Assembly (NCBI GenBank): GCA_025359245.1
Contig: JANYGW010000173.1
Span: 57,982-121,981, forward strand
Source of the DNA: Massilia sp.
GTDB taxonomy: Bacteria > Pseudomonadota > Gammaproteobacteria > Burkholderiales > Burkholderiaceae_D
DNA length: 64,000 nucleotides
Direction of reading: 5' to 3'
Made by a program: the position numbers and the translations under genes. Position 1 is the stretch's first letter, and the number at the start of each line of letters is the position of its first letter. Positions 51,988-64,000 of this stretch are shown here, in pieces. Under the pieces are notes generated by a model. The model saw nothing but the letters and a program-made list of their open reading frames with translations, made no database searches and had not been told where the DNA came from.

Positions 51988-53508
51988 ATGGATACTCTTC
52001 AATGTGATGTATTGGTGGTCGGCGGCGGCATCAACGGCGCCGGCATCGCGCGCGACGCGGCCGGGCGCGGCCTGTGCGTGGTGCTGTGCGAGAAGGACGA
52101 CCTGGCCGGCCACACCTCGTCGGCCTCGAGCAAACTGATACACGGCGGTTTGCGCTACCTCGAATACTACGCCTTCGGCCTGGTGCGCAAGGCGCTGATC
52201 GAACGCGAAGTGCTGCTGCGCAGCGCCCCGCACATCATGTGGCCGCTGCGTTTCGTCATGCCGCACGACCGCGGCCAGCGGCCGGCCTGGATGATCCGCG
52301 CCGGCCTGTACCTGTACGACAGCCTGGCGCGGCGCGAATTCTTGCCCGGCTCCGAAGCGATCACCTTGCGCCGCCACGCCGCCGGGCGCGACCTGAAGCC
52401 GGCCTTTACGCGCGGCTTCATGTATTCGGACGGCTGGGTCGACGATGCGCGCCTGGTGGTGCTGAACGCGATCGACGCGCGCGAACGGGGCGCGCGGATC
52501 CTGACGCGCACCGCCTGCAGCGCGGTCGAACGCAGCGCCGGGCACTGGAACGCTATCCTGACCGGCGCCGACGGCACCCGCACCCGGGTCCGCGCGCGCT
52601 GCCTGGTCAATGCCGCCGGCCCGTGGGCGTCGCAATTCCTGCACGGCGCCACCAGCGTGGCGTCGCACCAGTCGCTGCGCCTGATCAAGGGCAGCCATAT
52701 CGTCGTGCCGCGTTTGTTCGAACACCCGTACGCGTATATTTTCCAGCATCCGGACGGGCGCATCGTGTTTGCGATTCCCTACGAGCGCGAATTCACGCTG
52801 ATCGGCACCACCGATCTCGACTTCCAGGGCGACCTGGACCAGGTGGCCATCAGCGCCGATGAAATCAACTACCTGTGCGAACTGGCGAACCGCTATTTCA
52901 CGCGCCCGATCAGCCCCGCCGACGTGGTGTGGAGTTATTCGGGCGTGCGTCCGCTGGTGCAGGATTCGGCCTCCAAGGCCGCCGCTGCCACGCGCGACTT
53001 CCGGCTCGAGCACGATACCGACGGCGCGCCGCTGCTGAGCGTTTTCGGCGGCAAGATCACGACCTTCCGCAAACTGGCCGAGGAAGCGGTCGACTGGATC
53101 GCCCCGGCCCTGGGCAACGCCACGCCCACCTGGACCGCCCAGGCCTGCCTGCCCGGCGGTGACCTGTTCGGCGAACATCCGTCCAAACGCGGCGTACTGG
53201 AATTCGACGACTGGGTGGCCGCCTTGCAGCGCCGCTTCGCGTGGCTGCCGGCGCCGCTCGCGCTGCGCTATGCACGCGCCTACGGCACGCGGGTCGACAC
53301 GCTGCTGGCCGGCTGCGCCAGCCTGGCCGAACTGGGGCAGGAAATCGTGCCGCAGCTGTACGAAGCCGAGGCGCGCTACCTGATGCAGCACGAATGGGCT
53401 TTGAGCGCGGCCGACATGCTGTGGCGCCGTTCCAAGCTGGGCTTGCACCTGCCGGCCGACAGCGCCGCCAGGCTTGATGCCTGGATCGCCGCCCGGCCCA
53501 AGGCCTGA
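51988..53508 (+). CDS. glpD: Aerobic glycerol-3-phosphate dehydrogenase
   Basis: FAD enzyme of 506 residues that oxidises glycerol 3-phosphate to dihydroxyacetone phosphate at the inner membrane and feeds the quinone pool. N-terminal FAD fold VLVVGGGINGAGIARDAAGRG, then the family motif SSASSKLIHGGLRYLEYY, PYEREFTLIGTTDLDF (substrate region) and WSYSGVRPLV, with a C-terminal helical cap. No glpF, glpK or glpR is adjacent. Its stop touches the stop of the convergent YceI gene with no gap. Confidence 0.95.
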   Translation: MDTLQCDVLVVGGGINGAGIARDAAGRGLCVVLCEKDDLAGHTSSASSKLIHGGLRYLEYYAFGLVRKALIEREVLLRSAPHIMWPLRFVMPHDRGQRPAWMIRAGLYLYDSLARREFLPGSEAITLRRHAAGRDLKPAFTRGFMYSDGWVDDARLVVLNAIDARERGARILTRTACSAVERSAGHWNAILTGADGTRTRVRARCLVNAAGPWASQFLHGATSVASHQSLRLIKGSHIVVPRLFEHPYAYIFQHPDGRIVFAIPYEREFTLIGTTDLDFQGDLDQVAISADEINYLCELANRYFTRPISPADVVWSYSGVRPLVQDSASKAAAATRDFRLEHDTDGAPLLSVFGGKITTFRKLAEEAVDWIAPALGNATPTWTAQACLPGGDLFGEHPSKRGVLEFDDWVAALQRRFAWLPAPLALRYARAYGTRVDTLLAGCASLAELGQEIVPQLYEAEARYLMQHEWALSAADMLWRRSKLGLHLPADSAARLDAWIAARPKA

Positions 53509-54186
53509 TCAGCGCGCTGCGCTGGCCACGATCCGGAACTGCAGTTCCATCGGGTCCTGGACGGTCATCGCGCCGCCCATGATCGACATCGGCGCGATGC
53601 CGAACTGCGTTTGCAGCAGGCGCAGGCTGCCGCTGGCAGTGAGGCCGTTTTTGGTGTTGGCGACCACGGTCGGCACGTCGAAGCTGCGCGCCACGCCGTG
53701 CAGCGTGACGGTCAGGCGCACGCTGGCGGCGGCGCCCACCCGCTCGGCGTGCAGCAGCACCACCGGATAGCTGGCCGCTTCAAGCACTTTGGTCAGCATG
53801 TTGGTGCGGGTGCCGGCGATGGCGTCTTCGGACGGCTGGGTATCGAGTCCGGCGGCCGCGCGCAGGGCTGGCTCGTCGACGGTCATCTGGTCGAGGCGGA
53901 AACGGAAGTCGGCCCGGCCGGCGTCCGGCGCGACGAAGCCTTCCAGCGTGCGGCTGGCCACCACGTGGTCGTGGCCGAGCCGGGCCAGTGCGCCGCCGCG
54001 CCGCACGGTGACTGTGATCAGCGACTGGGCGGCGTCGATGCGGTACACTTTTTTGCCGGCCTGTGCCGCCTGCTGATACCAGGCCGTGCCGGTATCGACC
54101 GGCGCGCCCGGCGGCGGCGCCGGCGGATGCGCAGCGCAGCCGGCAAGCAGCAGCAAGGCGAGGAGGTAGGGGCGAATCGCTTTCAT
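53509..54186 (-). CDS. YceI-family lipoprotein
   Basis: Envelope protein of 225 residues. Lipoprotein signal with lipobox LLAGC (Cys near residue 17) and a Pro-rich linker, then the YceI lipocalin-like barrel: YRIDAAQSLITVTVRRGG, LARLGHDHVV and FDVPTVV to GSLRLLQTQFGIAPMSIMGG. YceI proteins bind isoprenoid or other long hydrophobic ligands in the periplasm. ATGA overlap with the GspF-like gene upstream couples their translation. Confidence 0.88.
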   Translation of the reverse strand: MKAIRPYLLALLLLAGCAAHPPAPPPGAPVDTGTAWYQQAAQAGKKVYRIDAAQSLITVTVRRGGALARLGHDHVVASRTLEGFVAPDAGRADFRFRLDQMTVDEPALRAAAGLDTQPSEDAIAGTRTNMLTKVLEAASYPVVLLHAERVGAAASVRLTVTLHGVARSFDVPTVVANTKNGLTASGSLRLLQTQFGIAPMSIMGGAMTVQDPMELQFRIVASAAR

Positions 54187-55193
54187 ATGACGATTGTGGC
54201 ACGAGAACCGACATCCAGGTCGCGCAATGGGGGCGGCGCAGCGAGCAACTGCACCGCCATCCAAATAGCCACCAGTCCATACAATATGCGCGGCAGCCAG
54301 GTCATGATTTCGCCCTGGGCCAATGCCAGGCCCTCGGATTCGGCATCGGCGTGGCGCATCAGCATCTCGGCCAGCGTGCCGCTTTCTTCGCCCGTATGGA
54401 TGAACGCAAACAACTGGCGCGTATCGACCACGCGCAGCTTGCCGATCGCCTGCGACAGCGTGGCGCCGGCCTGCACCGCCGGCAGCAGCGTGGCCAGGTC
54501 GGCCCGCACGAGGTGGTTGTCGACCGTATCGAGCGCGATGGGCAGGGCCTCGAACAGCGACAGGCCGGCCTGCAGCAGCAGCGCCAGGCTCTCGCAGAAG
54601 TCGCGCGCGTTGCGGCGCAGGTGCAGCTTGCCGAACAGCGGCAAAGCCAGCAGCGCGCTTGCCGCCGCCTGCCGTCCCGGCGCCGCCGCGCCGGACGCGA
54701 ACCACGAGGTGAACCCGGTCGCCAGCCACGCAAGCATGCCGATCGCGGCCAGCGGCACGATGGTGCGCAGCGCGTAGCCGCCCGTCGAGATGGCCCCGCT
54801 GACCAGGCGCGGAAGCGGCTGCACGAACAGCGCGATGGCCAGCGTGGCTGCGGGCAGCATCAGGCGCGACCGCAGGGTGGCCAACTGGCTGGCCCGCGTG
54901 GCGTGGCTGGCCGCCAGCCGCTGATAGGTCGGCAGCGGACTGCCGGCGCTGAAGGCGGCGCGCAGCAAGCGCGTCTCGAACAGCGTGAACAGGCCGCTGT
55001 TCGCGCCGGCAGTAGCGGGCTCGATGCCGCGCGCAAACAGGCGCCGGAACGCGACGACCCGCTCGCGGGCGGCCGGCCCGAGATCGAGCAGCGCGAACGA
55101 ACGATCGGCCGGCATGCCGGCCTTCTCCATGGCGGCAAGATGGTGGAACAGCTGGGCGCGCACCAGCAGCGGAAGAGGGGGGAGTCGGCTCAT
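54183..55193 (-). CDS. GspF-like type II secretion/pilus inner-membrane platform protein, orphan
   Basis: Protein of 336 residues with the two T2SSF cytoplasmic helical domains (about 10-110, LVRAQLFHHLAAMEKAGMPADRSFALL; and about 195-300, ARDFCESLALLLQAGLSLFEALPIAL with FIHTGEESGTLAEMLMRHA). Helices near 112-160 and 300-320 cross the membrane. Normally GspF anchors a pseudopilus assembly ATPase (GspE), but no other secretion or pilin gene is in the window. It is co-transcribed with the YceI lipoprotein, so it may have a different role. Confidence 0.82.
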   Translation of the reverse strand: MSRLPPLPLLVRAQLFHHLAAMEKAGMPADRSFALLDLGPAARERVVAFRRLFARGIEPATAGANSGLFTLFETRLLRAAFSAGSPLPTYQRLAASHATRASQLATLRSRLMLPAATLAIALFVQPLPRLVSGAISTGGYALRTIVPLAAIGMLAWLATGFTSWFASGAAAPGRQAAASALLALPLFGKLHLRRNARDFCESLALLLQAGLSLFEALPIALDTVDNHLVRADLATLLPAVQAGATLSQAIGKLRVVDTRQLFAFIHTGEESGTLAEMLMRHADAESEGLALAQGEIMTWLPRILYGLVAIWMAVQLLAAPPPLRDLDVGSRATIVI

Positions 55194-55283
55194 GCGGCGA
55201 TTGTGGCATACGCCGGGCCAATGCGCTGAAATCGGCTATGATTCCCGCTCTGCTTGTTACCCATCCAGCCAGAAAGGAAACCC

Positions 55284-55985
55284 ATGATCGACCTGTACTC
55301 GGCGGCCACGCCGAATGGCCACAAAGTCTCGATTGCGCTGGAAGAAATGGCGCTGCCGTATGAACTGCATGTGCTGGACCTGCAAAAAGGCGTGCAGAAG
55401 GAGCCGTGGTTCCTGGCGCTCAATCCGAACGGGCGCATTCCGGCCATCGTCGACCGCGCCGAAGACAATTTCGCCGTCTTCGAGTCCGGCGCGATCCTGG
55501 TCTACCTGGCCGAGAAGACCGGCCAGCTGATGCCGCGCGACGTCAAGGGACGCTCGCAAGTGATGCAATGGCTGATGTTCCAGATGGGCGGCGTCGGCCC
55601 GATGATGGGCCAGGCCAATGTGTTCTATCGCTACTTTCCCGAAAAAATCCAGCCGGCGATCGACCGCTACCAGGGCGAGAGCCGGCGCCTGTTCACGGTG
55701 CTCGATGCGCGCCTGAAGGAGCACGAATACCTGGCCGGCGACTATTCGATCGCCGACATCGCCAACTGGGCCTGGGTGCGCATCCACAAATGGTCGGGCG
55801 TGTCGGTGGAGGAGTTGCCGCACCTGCAGCGCTGGCTGGCCGCGATCGGTTCGCGCCCGGCGGTGCAAAAGGGTATCCTGATGCCGGCGTCGGCGCGCGA
55901 CCTCGAAAAGGCCAGCGAACAGGATGCGCAAAAATTCGCTGAACAGGTGCGCAGCATGCTCGAAACCGGGCAATCGCGCGCCTGA
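55284..55985 (+). CDS. Glutathione S-transferase, YfcG/Nu-like
   Basis: Protein of 233 residues. Thioredoxin-like N-terminal domain ([47 protein letters not shown]) with Asn/Gly at the active loop instead of Ser or Cys. The helical C-terminal domain includes [16 protein letters not shown]. This matches the YfcG group, which has disulfide-bond reductase and peroxidase activity. AGGAAACCC precedes the start. A second glutathione transferase gene follows after 18 bases, so the two form an operon. Confidence 0.92.
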   Translation: MIDLYSAATPNGHKVSIALEEMALPYELHVLDLQKGVQKEPWFLALNPNGRIPAIVDRAEDNFAVFESGAILVYLAEKTGQLMPRDVKGRSQVMQWLMFQMGGVGPMMGQANVFYRYFPEKIQPAIDRYQGESRRLFTVLDARLKEHEYLAGDYSIADIANWAWVRIHKWSGVSVEELPHLQRWLAAIGSRPAVQKGILMPASARDLEKASEQDAQKFAEQVRSMLETGQSRA

Positions 55986-56003
55986 CCACACCAAGGAGAC
56001 ATC

Positions 56004-56624
56004 ATGAAACTGTACGTCAGCAGCTATGCACCGAACCCGCGCCGGGTGGCCATGTTCATCGCCGAAAAAGGCATCACCGGCATCGAAAGCATCCATGTCG
56101 ACCTGAGCACGAATGAGCACAAGGGCGAGGCCTTCCGCGCCAAGAATCCGCTGGCGAAAACGCCCATTCTGGAGCTGGACGACGGCCGCGTGCTGGCCGA
56201 GTCGCGCGCCATCTGCACCTACCTCGAAGGCCTGTACCCGGAAGTCAACCTGATGGGCGAGGGCTTTGAGGAACGCGCCTTCATCGAGATGGCCGACCGC
56301 CGCGCCGAGATGCACCTGCTGCTGGGGATCGCCAATTGCGTGCGGCATACCCATCCTGCGCTGGCCGGGCTGGAACAGCCGCAGTTTCCGGACTTCGGCG
56401 CGTCGCAAGGGCAAAAGATGCGCGAGAACGCGGCCTGGCTCGATGCGCTGCTGGCGACGCAGCCCTACCTGGCCGGCGAGCGCTTCACGATCGCCGACAT
56501 CACGGCCTTCTGCGCGCTCGAATTCGGGCGCGGACTGATGAAATACAAGCCCGGTGCTGAAGGGCTGGTGCATTTGCAGGCCTGGCGCGACAGGATTGCC
56601 GGGCGGCCCTCGGCCGGGAAATAG
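56004..56624 (+). CDS. Glutathione S-transferase
   Basis: Protein of 206 residues with an N-terminal thioredoxin-like domain (MKLYVSSYAPNPRRVAMFIAEKG, NPLAKTPILELDDG, LAESRAICTYLEGLYP) and a C-terminal helical domain (FTIADITAFCALEFGRG). The Ser-Tyr at residues 7-8 are candidates for thiolate stabilisation. The class is not clear. Second gene of the pair; AAGGAGAC precedes the start. Confidence 0.9.
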   Translation: MKLYVSSYAPNPRRVAMFIAEKGITGIESIHVDLSTNEHKGEAFRAKNPLAKTPILELDDGRVLAESRAICTYLEGLYPEVNLMGEGFEERAFIEMADRRAEMHLLLGIANCVRHTHPALAGLEQPQFPDFGASQGQKMRENAAWLDALLATQPYLAGERFTIADITAFCALEFGRGLMKYKPGAEGLVHLQAWRDRIAGRPSAGK

Positions 56625-56728
56625 GGCGCGCGCTGCACGCTTATCCGTGGTTTGGCGCGCTTGTCCGCGCCGGACCGTCTTTGTCGCAAGGCCAGCAATG
56701 GCAAGCCCAGGCAAGGCACAGTAGCGGC

Positions 56729-56745
56729 CATGACACGCCGTCATG
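56729..56745. promoter_or_regulatory. Palindrome upstream of the LytS/LytTR operon
   Basis: CATGAC-ACGCC-GTCATG: perfect 6-bp arms around five bases, 19 bases before ATG 56764. Position and symmetry suit an operator for the operon that encodes its own LytTR regulator, although LytTR proteins usually prefer direct repeats. Confidence 0.4.
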
Positions 56746-56763
56746 CCTTAGTGAGACTACAAC

Positions 56764-57330
56764 ATGAAACCGCACAACGCCATCTTCGCCGCACTTGCCG
56801 CAACCTCGATCTTTGCCCTCGCTGCCCAATCGCTCGCCCCGTTGCCGGAAGGCTGGATCATGGCCGGCAAGTCGCCCGACCAGTACAAGGCCGGGATCGA
56901 CCATGCCGAAACGATCAGCGGCAAGGGTGCCAAATACATGGGCAGCAAAGACAAGGAAGGCAAAAGCTGGGGCACGCTGATGCAGATATTCTCGGCCGAG
57001 AAATACCGGGGGAAACGCGTGCGCCTGCAGGCACGCATCAAGACCAGGGACATCAGCGCCTGGGCCGGCTTGTGGATGCGGGTCGATAGCCCGTCCAGCT
57101 CAGGCGCCTTCTACAACAGCGAGGACAAGCCGATCAAAGGAAGCGCCGACTGGCAGCTGCGCAGTGTGGTGCTGGACGTGGCGCCCGACGCCAGCGCGAT
57201 TGCGTTCGGTGTCATTGAAACCGGCAGCGGCGAGATCTGGCTGGACGATATCAAACTCGACGTGGTCGACAAGACGGTGCCGGTAGACGCCTTCCCGCGT
57301 CCGGCCATGGCCAAGGCGCCGGTCCTGTGA
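56764..57330 (+). CDS. Secreted jelly-roll-like protein linked to a LytS/LytTR system
   Basis: Protein of 188 residues with a signal peptide (cleaved near ALAAQS, residue 22) and a single beta-sandwich-like domain: LPEGWIMAGKSPDQYKAGID, LMQIFSAEKYRGKRVRLQARIKTRD, WAGLWMRVDS, WQLRSVVLDVAPDASAIAFGVIETGSGEIWLDDIKLDVV. The pattern resembles carbohydrate-binding-module-like domains seen in front of transcription regulators. Its stop overlaps the kinase start (GTGA), so it is probably the extracytoplasmic input or an output of that two-component system. No catalytic residues are evident. Confidence 0.75.
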   Translation: MKPHNAIFAALAATSIFALAAQSLAPLPEGWIMAGKSPDQYKAGIDHAETISGKGAKYMGSKDKEGKSWGTLMQIFSAEKYRGKRVRLQARIKTRDISAWAGLWMRVDSPSSSGAFYNSEDKPIKGSADWQLRSVVLDVAPDASAIAFGVIETGSGEIWLDDIKLDVVDKTVPVDAFPRPAMAKAPVL

Positions 57331-58403
57331 TCGGCGCGCTGCTCTCCAGCGTGCAGGGGACATTGATCCCGCCGCCGATCGCTGGCAGCAGCGCCACCGA
57401 GGCATTGCGCCGCGTGGCTGGCTGCAGCGGGCGGCAGGGCGCATGGAGTGCAGTGATCGTCGCCGCCCTGGGCCTGGCGGGATGGCAGCAGCAGGCCTAC
57501 GCCTGGCTTGGCTTGTATTTCCTGCTGCTGGTGCCGCTGTTGGCCGTCGGCCTTGCGGCGCACGCCAGCCGACTGCTGCCGCGCCTGGGATGGACCCCGA
57601 CCTGGGGTGTCGTGCTGGTCCTGATTGGCGGCTCGGCCATGCTGGCCTTGCCGGTCTATCGCAGCTGGGCGCAGCTGCATGGCTTCAGCGGCTTGCGCGA
57701 CAACCTGGTGCTGTCCTGTGTCGTCGGCTTTGGCCTGCTGACAGTGGCGCTGCCGCTGTGGCAGGTGCAGAGCCAGGCGGCCGCGCTGCGCCTGGCCGCC
57801 CTGGAGCAAGCCGCATTGACGGCCGAACTGAAGGCGCTGCAAGCCCAGATTGAACCGCACTTCCTCTACAACACGCTGGCCAACACCCGCTATCTCGCGC
57901 GCCACGATCCCGACAAGGCGGTGCGCATGCTCGACCATCTGATCGCCTATCTGCACAGCGCCTTGCCCGACATGCGCAGCAGCGGCTCGACGCTGGCGCG
58001 CGAGTTCGAACTGGCCGAACATTATCTGGCGCTGATGGCGATCCGTTTCGGCGAACGCCTGTCCTACCGGCTTGACTGTGGCGCCGGCCTGGCGGACGCC
58101 GTGATGCCGCCGCTGATGCTGATGTCATTGGTCGAAAACGCGGTCCAGCACGGCGTCGAGCCGATGCCGGGACCGGTGTGCATTACCCTGCAGGCGCGTG
58201 TCCATGACGGCAAATTATGTGTGCTCGTGATCGACGACGGGGCCCGGCTCGCGCCGAACGCCCTCGGCAGCGGGGTAGGCTTGTCCAACCTGCGCGCCCG
58301 CCTTCAGGCCCAGTACGGCAGCGGCGCCGGCTTCGTGCTACGCATCGAACCAGGCAAAGCGACCCACGCCGCACTGACCCTGCCGCTGGAATTGCACGCA
58401 TGA
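57327..58403 (+). CDS. LytS/AlgZ-family sensor histidine kinase
   Basis: Inner-membrane kinase of 358 residues. Four predicted helices lie around residues 42-58, 62-80, 95-112 and 128-146, followed by a coiled coil. The His_kinase domain has the phospho-acceptor in LQAQIEPHFLYNTLANTRYL (H178), the N box MSLVENAVQHGVE and the G box GSGVGLSNLRARL. GTG start in a 4-base overlap with the secreted protein gene and ATGA overlap with the regulator gene, so all three are translated as one unit. Confidence 0.92.
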   Translation: MIGALLSSVQGTLIPPPIAGSSATEALRRVAGCSGRQGAWSAVIVAALGLAGWQQQAYAWLGLYFLLLVPLLAVGLAAHASRLLPRLGWTPTWGVVLVLIGGSAMLALPVYRSWAQLHGFSGLRDNLVLSCVVGFGLLTVALPLWQVQSQAAALRLAALEQAALTAELKALQAQIEPHFLYNTLANTRYLARHDPDKAVRMLDHLIAYLHSALPDMRSSGSTLAREFELAEHYLALMAIRFGERLSYRLDCGAGLADAVMPPLMLMSLVENAVQHGVEPMPGPVCITLQARVHDGKLCVLVIDDGARLAPNALGSGVGLSNLRARLQAQYGSGAGFVLRIEPGKATHAALTLPLELHA

Positions 58404-59137
58404 CTGGCCCGCGCATCCTGATCGCCGACGACGAACCGCTGCTGCGCGCCGAACTGCGCGAATCGCTGGCGCTACTGTGGCCCGAGGCGGAGATAGTCGG
58501 CGAGGCCGCGGACGGCATCGAGGCGTTGCGCATGGCCCAGCAGCTGGATCCGGACGTCGCATTCCTGGACATCCGCATGCCGGGACTGTCCGGCCTGGAG
58601 GTGGCGCGCACCTTCGGATCGCGCACCCACGTGGTGTTCGTCACCGCCCACCAGGAGCACGCGCTGGCCGCGTTCGACGAGGGCGCGCTCGATTACGTGC
58701 TCAAACCGACCGAGCCGGTGCGCCTTGCGCGCTGCATTGAACGGGTTCGCGCGCGCCTGGGCACGCCGCCGCCCAGCCTGTCCGGCCTGGCGCGCACCCT
58801 GAACCCCAAGCCCGCCCCGTCTTGGCTGCAGGCGTCGGTCGGCAGCACCATCCAGTTCATCGACCTGGCCGATGTGGTGTATTTCTGCTCCGAGCTGAAA
58901 TATACCCGCGTCGTGACGGACCAGTCCATCGCCCACATCCGCACGCCCATCAAGGAGCTGGCCGAAGCGCTCGAGGAGGGCGGCTTCTGGCGGATTCATC
59001 GCGGCTACCTGGTGGCGGTCAAGCGCATCGCCGCGGTGACGCGCGACGCCGACGGCGCCACCTGGATAACGCTGCGCGGTCACGACACCCGCCTGCCGGT
59101 GAGCCAGCGCTTCCAGCATCGTTTCAAAGGCATGTGA
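58400..59137 (+). CDS. LytTR-family response regulator
   Basis: DNA-binding regulator of 245 residues. Receiver domain with LIADDEPLL, phospho-acceptor D57 in AFLDIRMPG and VLKPTEPVRL. The C-terminal LytTR domain (about 138-240) shows IQFIDLADVVYFCSELKYTRV, FWRIHRGYLVAVKRI and LPVSQRF. Partner of the preceding kinase. Its targets may include its own operon through the palindrome at 56729-56745. Confidence 0.93.
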   Translation: MTGPRILIADDEPLLRAELRESLALLWPEAEIVGEAADGIEALRMAQQLDPDVAFLDIRMPGLSGLEVARTFGSRTHVVFVTAHQEHALAAFDEGALDYVLKPTEPVRLARCIERVRARLGTPPPSLSGLARTLNPKPAPSWLQASVGSTIQFIDLADVVYFCSELKYTRVVTDQSIAHIRTPIKELAEALEEGGFWRIHRGYLVAVKRIAAVTRDADGATWITLRGHDTRLPVSQRFQHRFKGM

Positions 59138-59294
59138 ATAGCATTTTGCCAGCTTGCTCAAAAAGCCCGTTCGCGCCATCCTGCCGTAGCCGGTCAAGCG
59201 TGTCGTCCCGTCTGGTTTCCCGTGATAGCATGGCAGCTGACGATGCAACCGTGAACACGCCCCGTGTTGCACTTGCAATGAAACGCCGATTGGA

Positions 59295-59585
59295 ATGCAT
59301 ATGACACCCAGACGATTGCCGCACAGCGGTGCAGCCAGCATGCTCATTGCTGTCGCCGCCTTCCTGTTCAGTGCAGCGGCCTGCGCCGCGCCATCCGCTA
59401 ACGGCGACGGCAAGTTGCATCCGGTCGACGAAACCAAAAAGGCCGGCACGGCGGTCGGCCACGGGGTCAAGAAAGCGACCAAGGACATTGGACATGGCTT
59501 TCGTGATGGTGGGCGCGCTATCGGGCATGGCGCAAGGGACGTGACCCGGAAGATCGGACACGCATTCCGGGACGCCGGCAAGTAG
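59295..59585 (+). CDS. Small secreted protein with Gly-His-rich repeats
   Basis: Protein of 96 residues: signal peptide (cleaved near ACAAPS, residue 33) and a mature part of about 60 residues made of short repeats (AVGHGVKKATKDIGHGF, RDGGRAIGHGARDVTRKIGHAF) with His every 9-11 positions, rich in Lys, Arg and Gly. The repeated IGHGF/IGHAF pattern suggests an amphipathic helix or metal binding. Not recognised. The start could be 59295, 59301 or 59340. Confidence 0.6.
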   Translation: MHMTPRRLPHSGAASMLIAVAAFLFSAAACAAPSANGDGKLHPVDETKKAGTAVGHGVKKATKDIGHGFRDGGRAIGHGARDVTRKIGHAFRDAGK

Positions 59586-59606
59586 GATCCGGTTCATCCG
59601 CGGTGC

Positions 59607-60445
59607 TTACTTTATCCGCTTGTACCAACCCTGCTGCGCGAACAGCGCGGTATAGCTGGCCTGCAGCCCATCGCCTTCACCAAGCTCGCGTTCCAGTCCC
59701 AGCACCCCGAACAGCGCCAGGCTGTCGTGGAACAGCTTGAGCGTTTTCTGGCGCAGCACCGGCCCGAAGTCAGCCAGCGCGCGCCGGCATGAAATCAATT
59801 GAAATTCATTGAACGAGGCATCCGTGACCAGGTTGTACTGGGCCCACGTGATGCGCTTGCGCAGGTAGGGGCGCAGCACCGCGCGCCGGCCGTGGATCTC
59901 GAAGTAGTCGGCCAGGTTGGCCTTGCCGCCGCTTTTCAGGTAGTTCTCCTGGTACTCGGCCATGCGCTCCATCGGGATGCTGGCCGCGCATGCCTCGGCA
60001 AGCAGCTCCTCGTTGGCGAGCGTGGCGAAAATCTCGGTGCGCGCAGCGAGCTGTTCGTCGGCCAGCAGGATCGCCAGCGACCACGCTTCCTCGGCCCCCG
60101 CGCATTCGGCCAGCCAGATGCGCGGCAGCGCCGAGGCGCGCAGGCATCCCGAGAGCACCGTGCGCAGCTGGCGCGCCTGTTGCGGATCGTCGAACAGCAG
60201 CACCGGCTGCACGCTGAGCATGCGCAGCAGGGCAGAGCGCACGTCCGGATCGTGCAGCACGCGGTCCTGCAGCTGCGACACCGTGGCCAGCGCGCGGCCC
60301 AGCATCAGTTGCTGCAGCTTGCGCTTGAGCGGTGCGCGCTCGTAGGCCCGATAGTCGACCCCGAAGCGCCGGAACAGCGCCTCGAGCAGCAGGTCGGTCT
60401 CGATCTCCCCGGTGGCCAGCGCCGAGTCGATATGGAACATCTGGT

Positions 60446-60458
<13 letters not shown>
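59607..60458 (-). CDS. Degenerate CheR-like protein
   Basis: Protein of 283 residues that follows the whole CheR methyltransferase plan (N-terminal helical domain FRRFGVDYRAYERAPLKRKL; RIWLAECAGAEEAWSLAILLADEQL; FATLANEELLAEA; LISCRRALADFGPVLRQK). Key residues are changed: the TxFFR stretch is replaced by VQPVLLFDD, CSTGEE by CAGAEE, and the SAM-binding Asp of the ATDI/ASDI motif by Leu (ATLAN). It is therefore probably not an active methyltransferase but a binding or docking protein. Its start overlaps the end of the hybrid kinase gene by 13 bases, so the two form a unit. Confidence 0.75.

Positions 60459-64000
<3,542 letters not shown>

Overview
The window is high-GC, densely packed bacterial chromosome. 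The gene content fits an environmental betaproteobacterium of the Oxalobacteraceae (Massilia, Duganella, Janthinobacterium type): a Burkholderiales-type trimeric porin, a PEP-CTERM surface protein, a CbpA/CbpM pair, a FeeM-type N-acyl synthase, a Nik1-like poly-HAMP hybrid kinase and a NasS/NasT-controlled nitrate assimilation operon. This placement comes from protein recognition by eye, not from a database search. No tRNA, rRNA, CRISPR array, IS element or complete prophage was seen.

Layout. 1-7.7 kb: end of a copD-like gene, a PEP-CTERM protein, a class A penicillin-binding protein, and a three-gene operon of SGNH hydrolase, NodU/CmcH-type carbamoyltransferase and a small unknown protein. 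7.75-10 kb: a palindromic repeat, then eutBC without microcompartment genes. 10-18.6 kb: housekeeping and envelope genes (SUKH-domain protein, membrane hydrolase, porin, S10 peptidase-like lipoprotein with an EF-hand partner, alpha/beta hydrolase, YbaK-type deacylase, dienoyl-CoA isomerase-like crotonase, exported histidine phosphatase). 19-33 kb: nitrate assimilation. nasT-nasS lie behind an NtrC-like site and a -24/-12 promoter. The structural operon narK-nirB-nirD-FAD reductase-nasA has its own -24/-12 promoter and a leader with two hexaloop hairpins and a strong terminator, which is the RNA signature read by the NasT ANTAR domain. A visibly A+T-richer insert (about 20.9-24.6 kb) with a membrane-anchored calcineurin-like phosphoesterase and an AbiEi/AbiEii pair separates regulators from operon.

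33-44.6 kb: membrane and zinc-ribbon proteins, a FeeM-like N-acyl synthase beside a GGDEF-EAL protein, a cluster of histidine kinase, phosphoribosyltransferase, Hsp20 and HdeD-like protein, S-formylglutathione hydrolase and a two-gene chromate transporter. 44.8-50.3 kb: a small conserved-looking protein, a UvrD/Rep-type helicase, a response regulator and cbpAM. Two intergenic regions here share a long repeat, each with three DnaA-box-like sites. 50.3-57 kb: HD hydrolase, tandem rhodanese, glpD, YceI lipoprotein, orphan GspF-like protein, two glutathione transferases. 56.7-64 kb: a secreted jelly-roll-like protein co-transcribed with a LytS/LytTR two-component system, a small secreted protein, a degenerate CheR-like protein and a large hybrid kinase cut by the window end.

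How the parts work together. Best supported is the nitrate circuit: nitrogen limitation (NtrC, sigma-54) starts transcription, and nitrate sensed by cytoplasmic NasS releases NasT to prevent termination in the leader. NarK then imports nitrate, NasA with the FAD protein reduces it to nitrite, and NirBD makes ammonium. The least explained parts are the carbamoyltransferase operon, the phosphoesterase-AbiE insert and the paired DnaA-box repeats.
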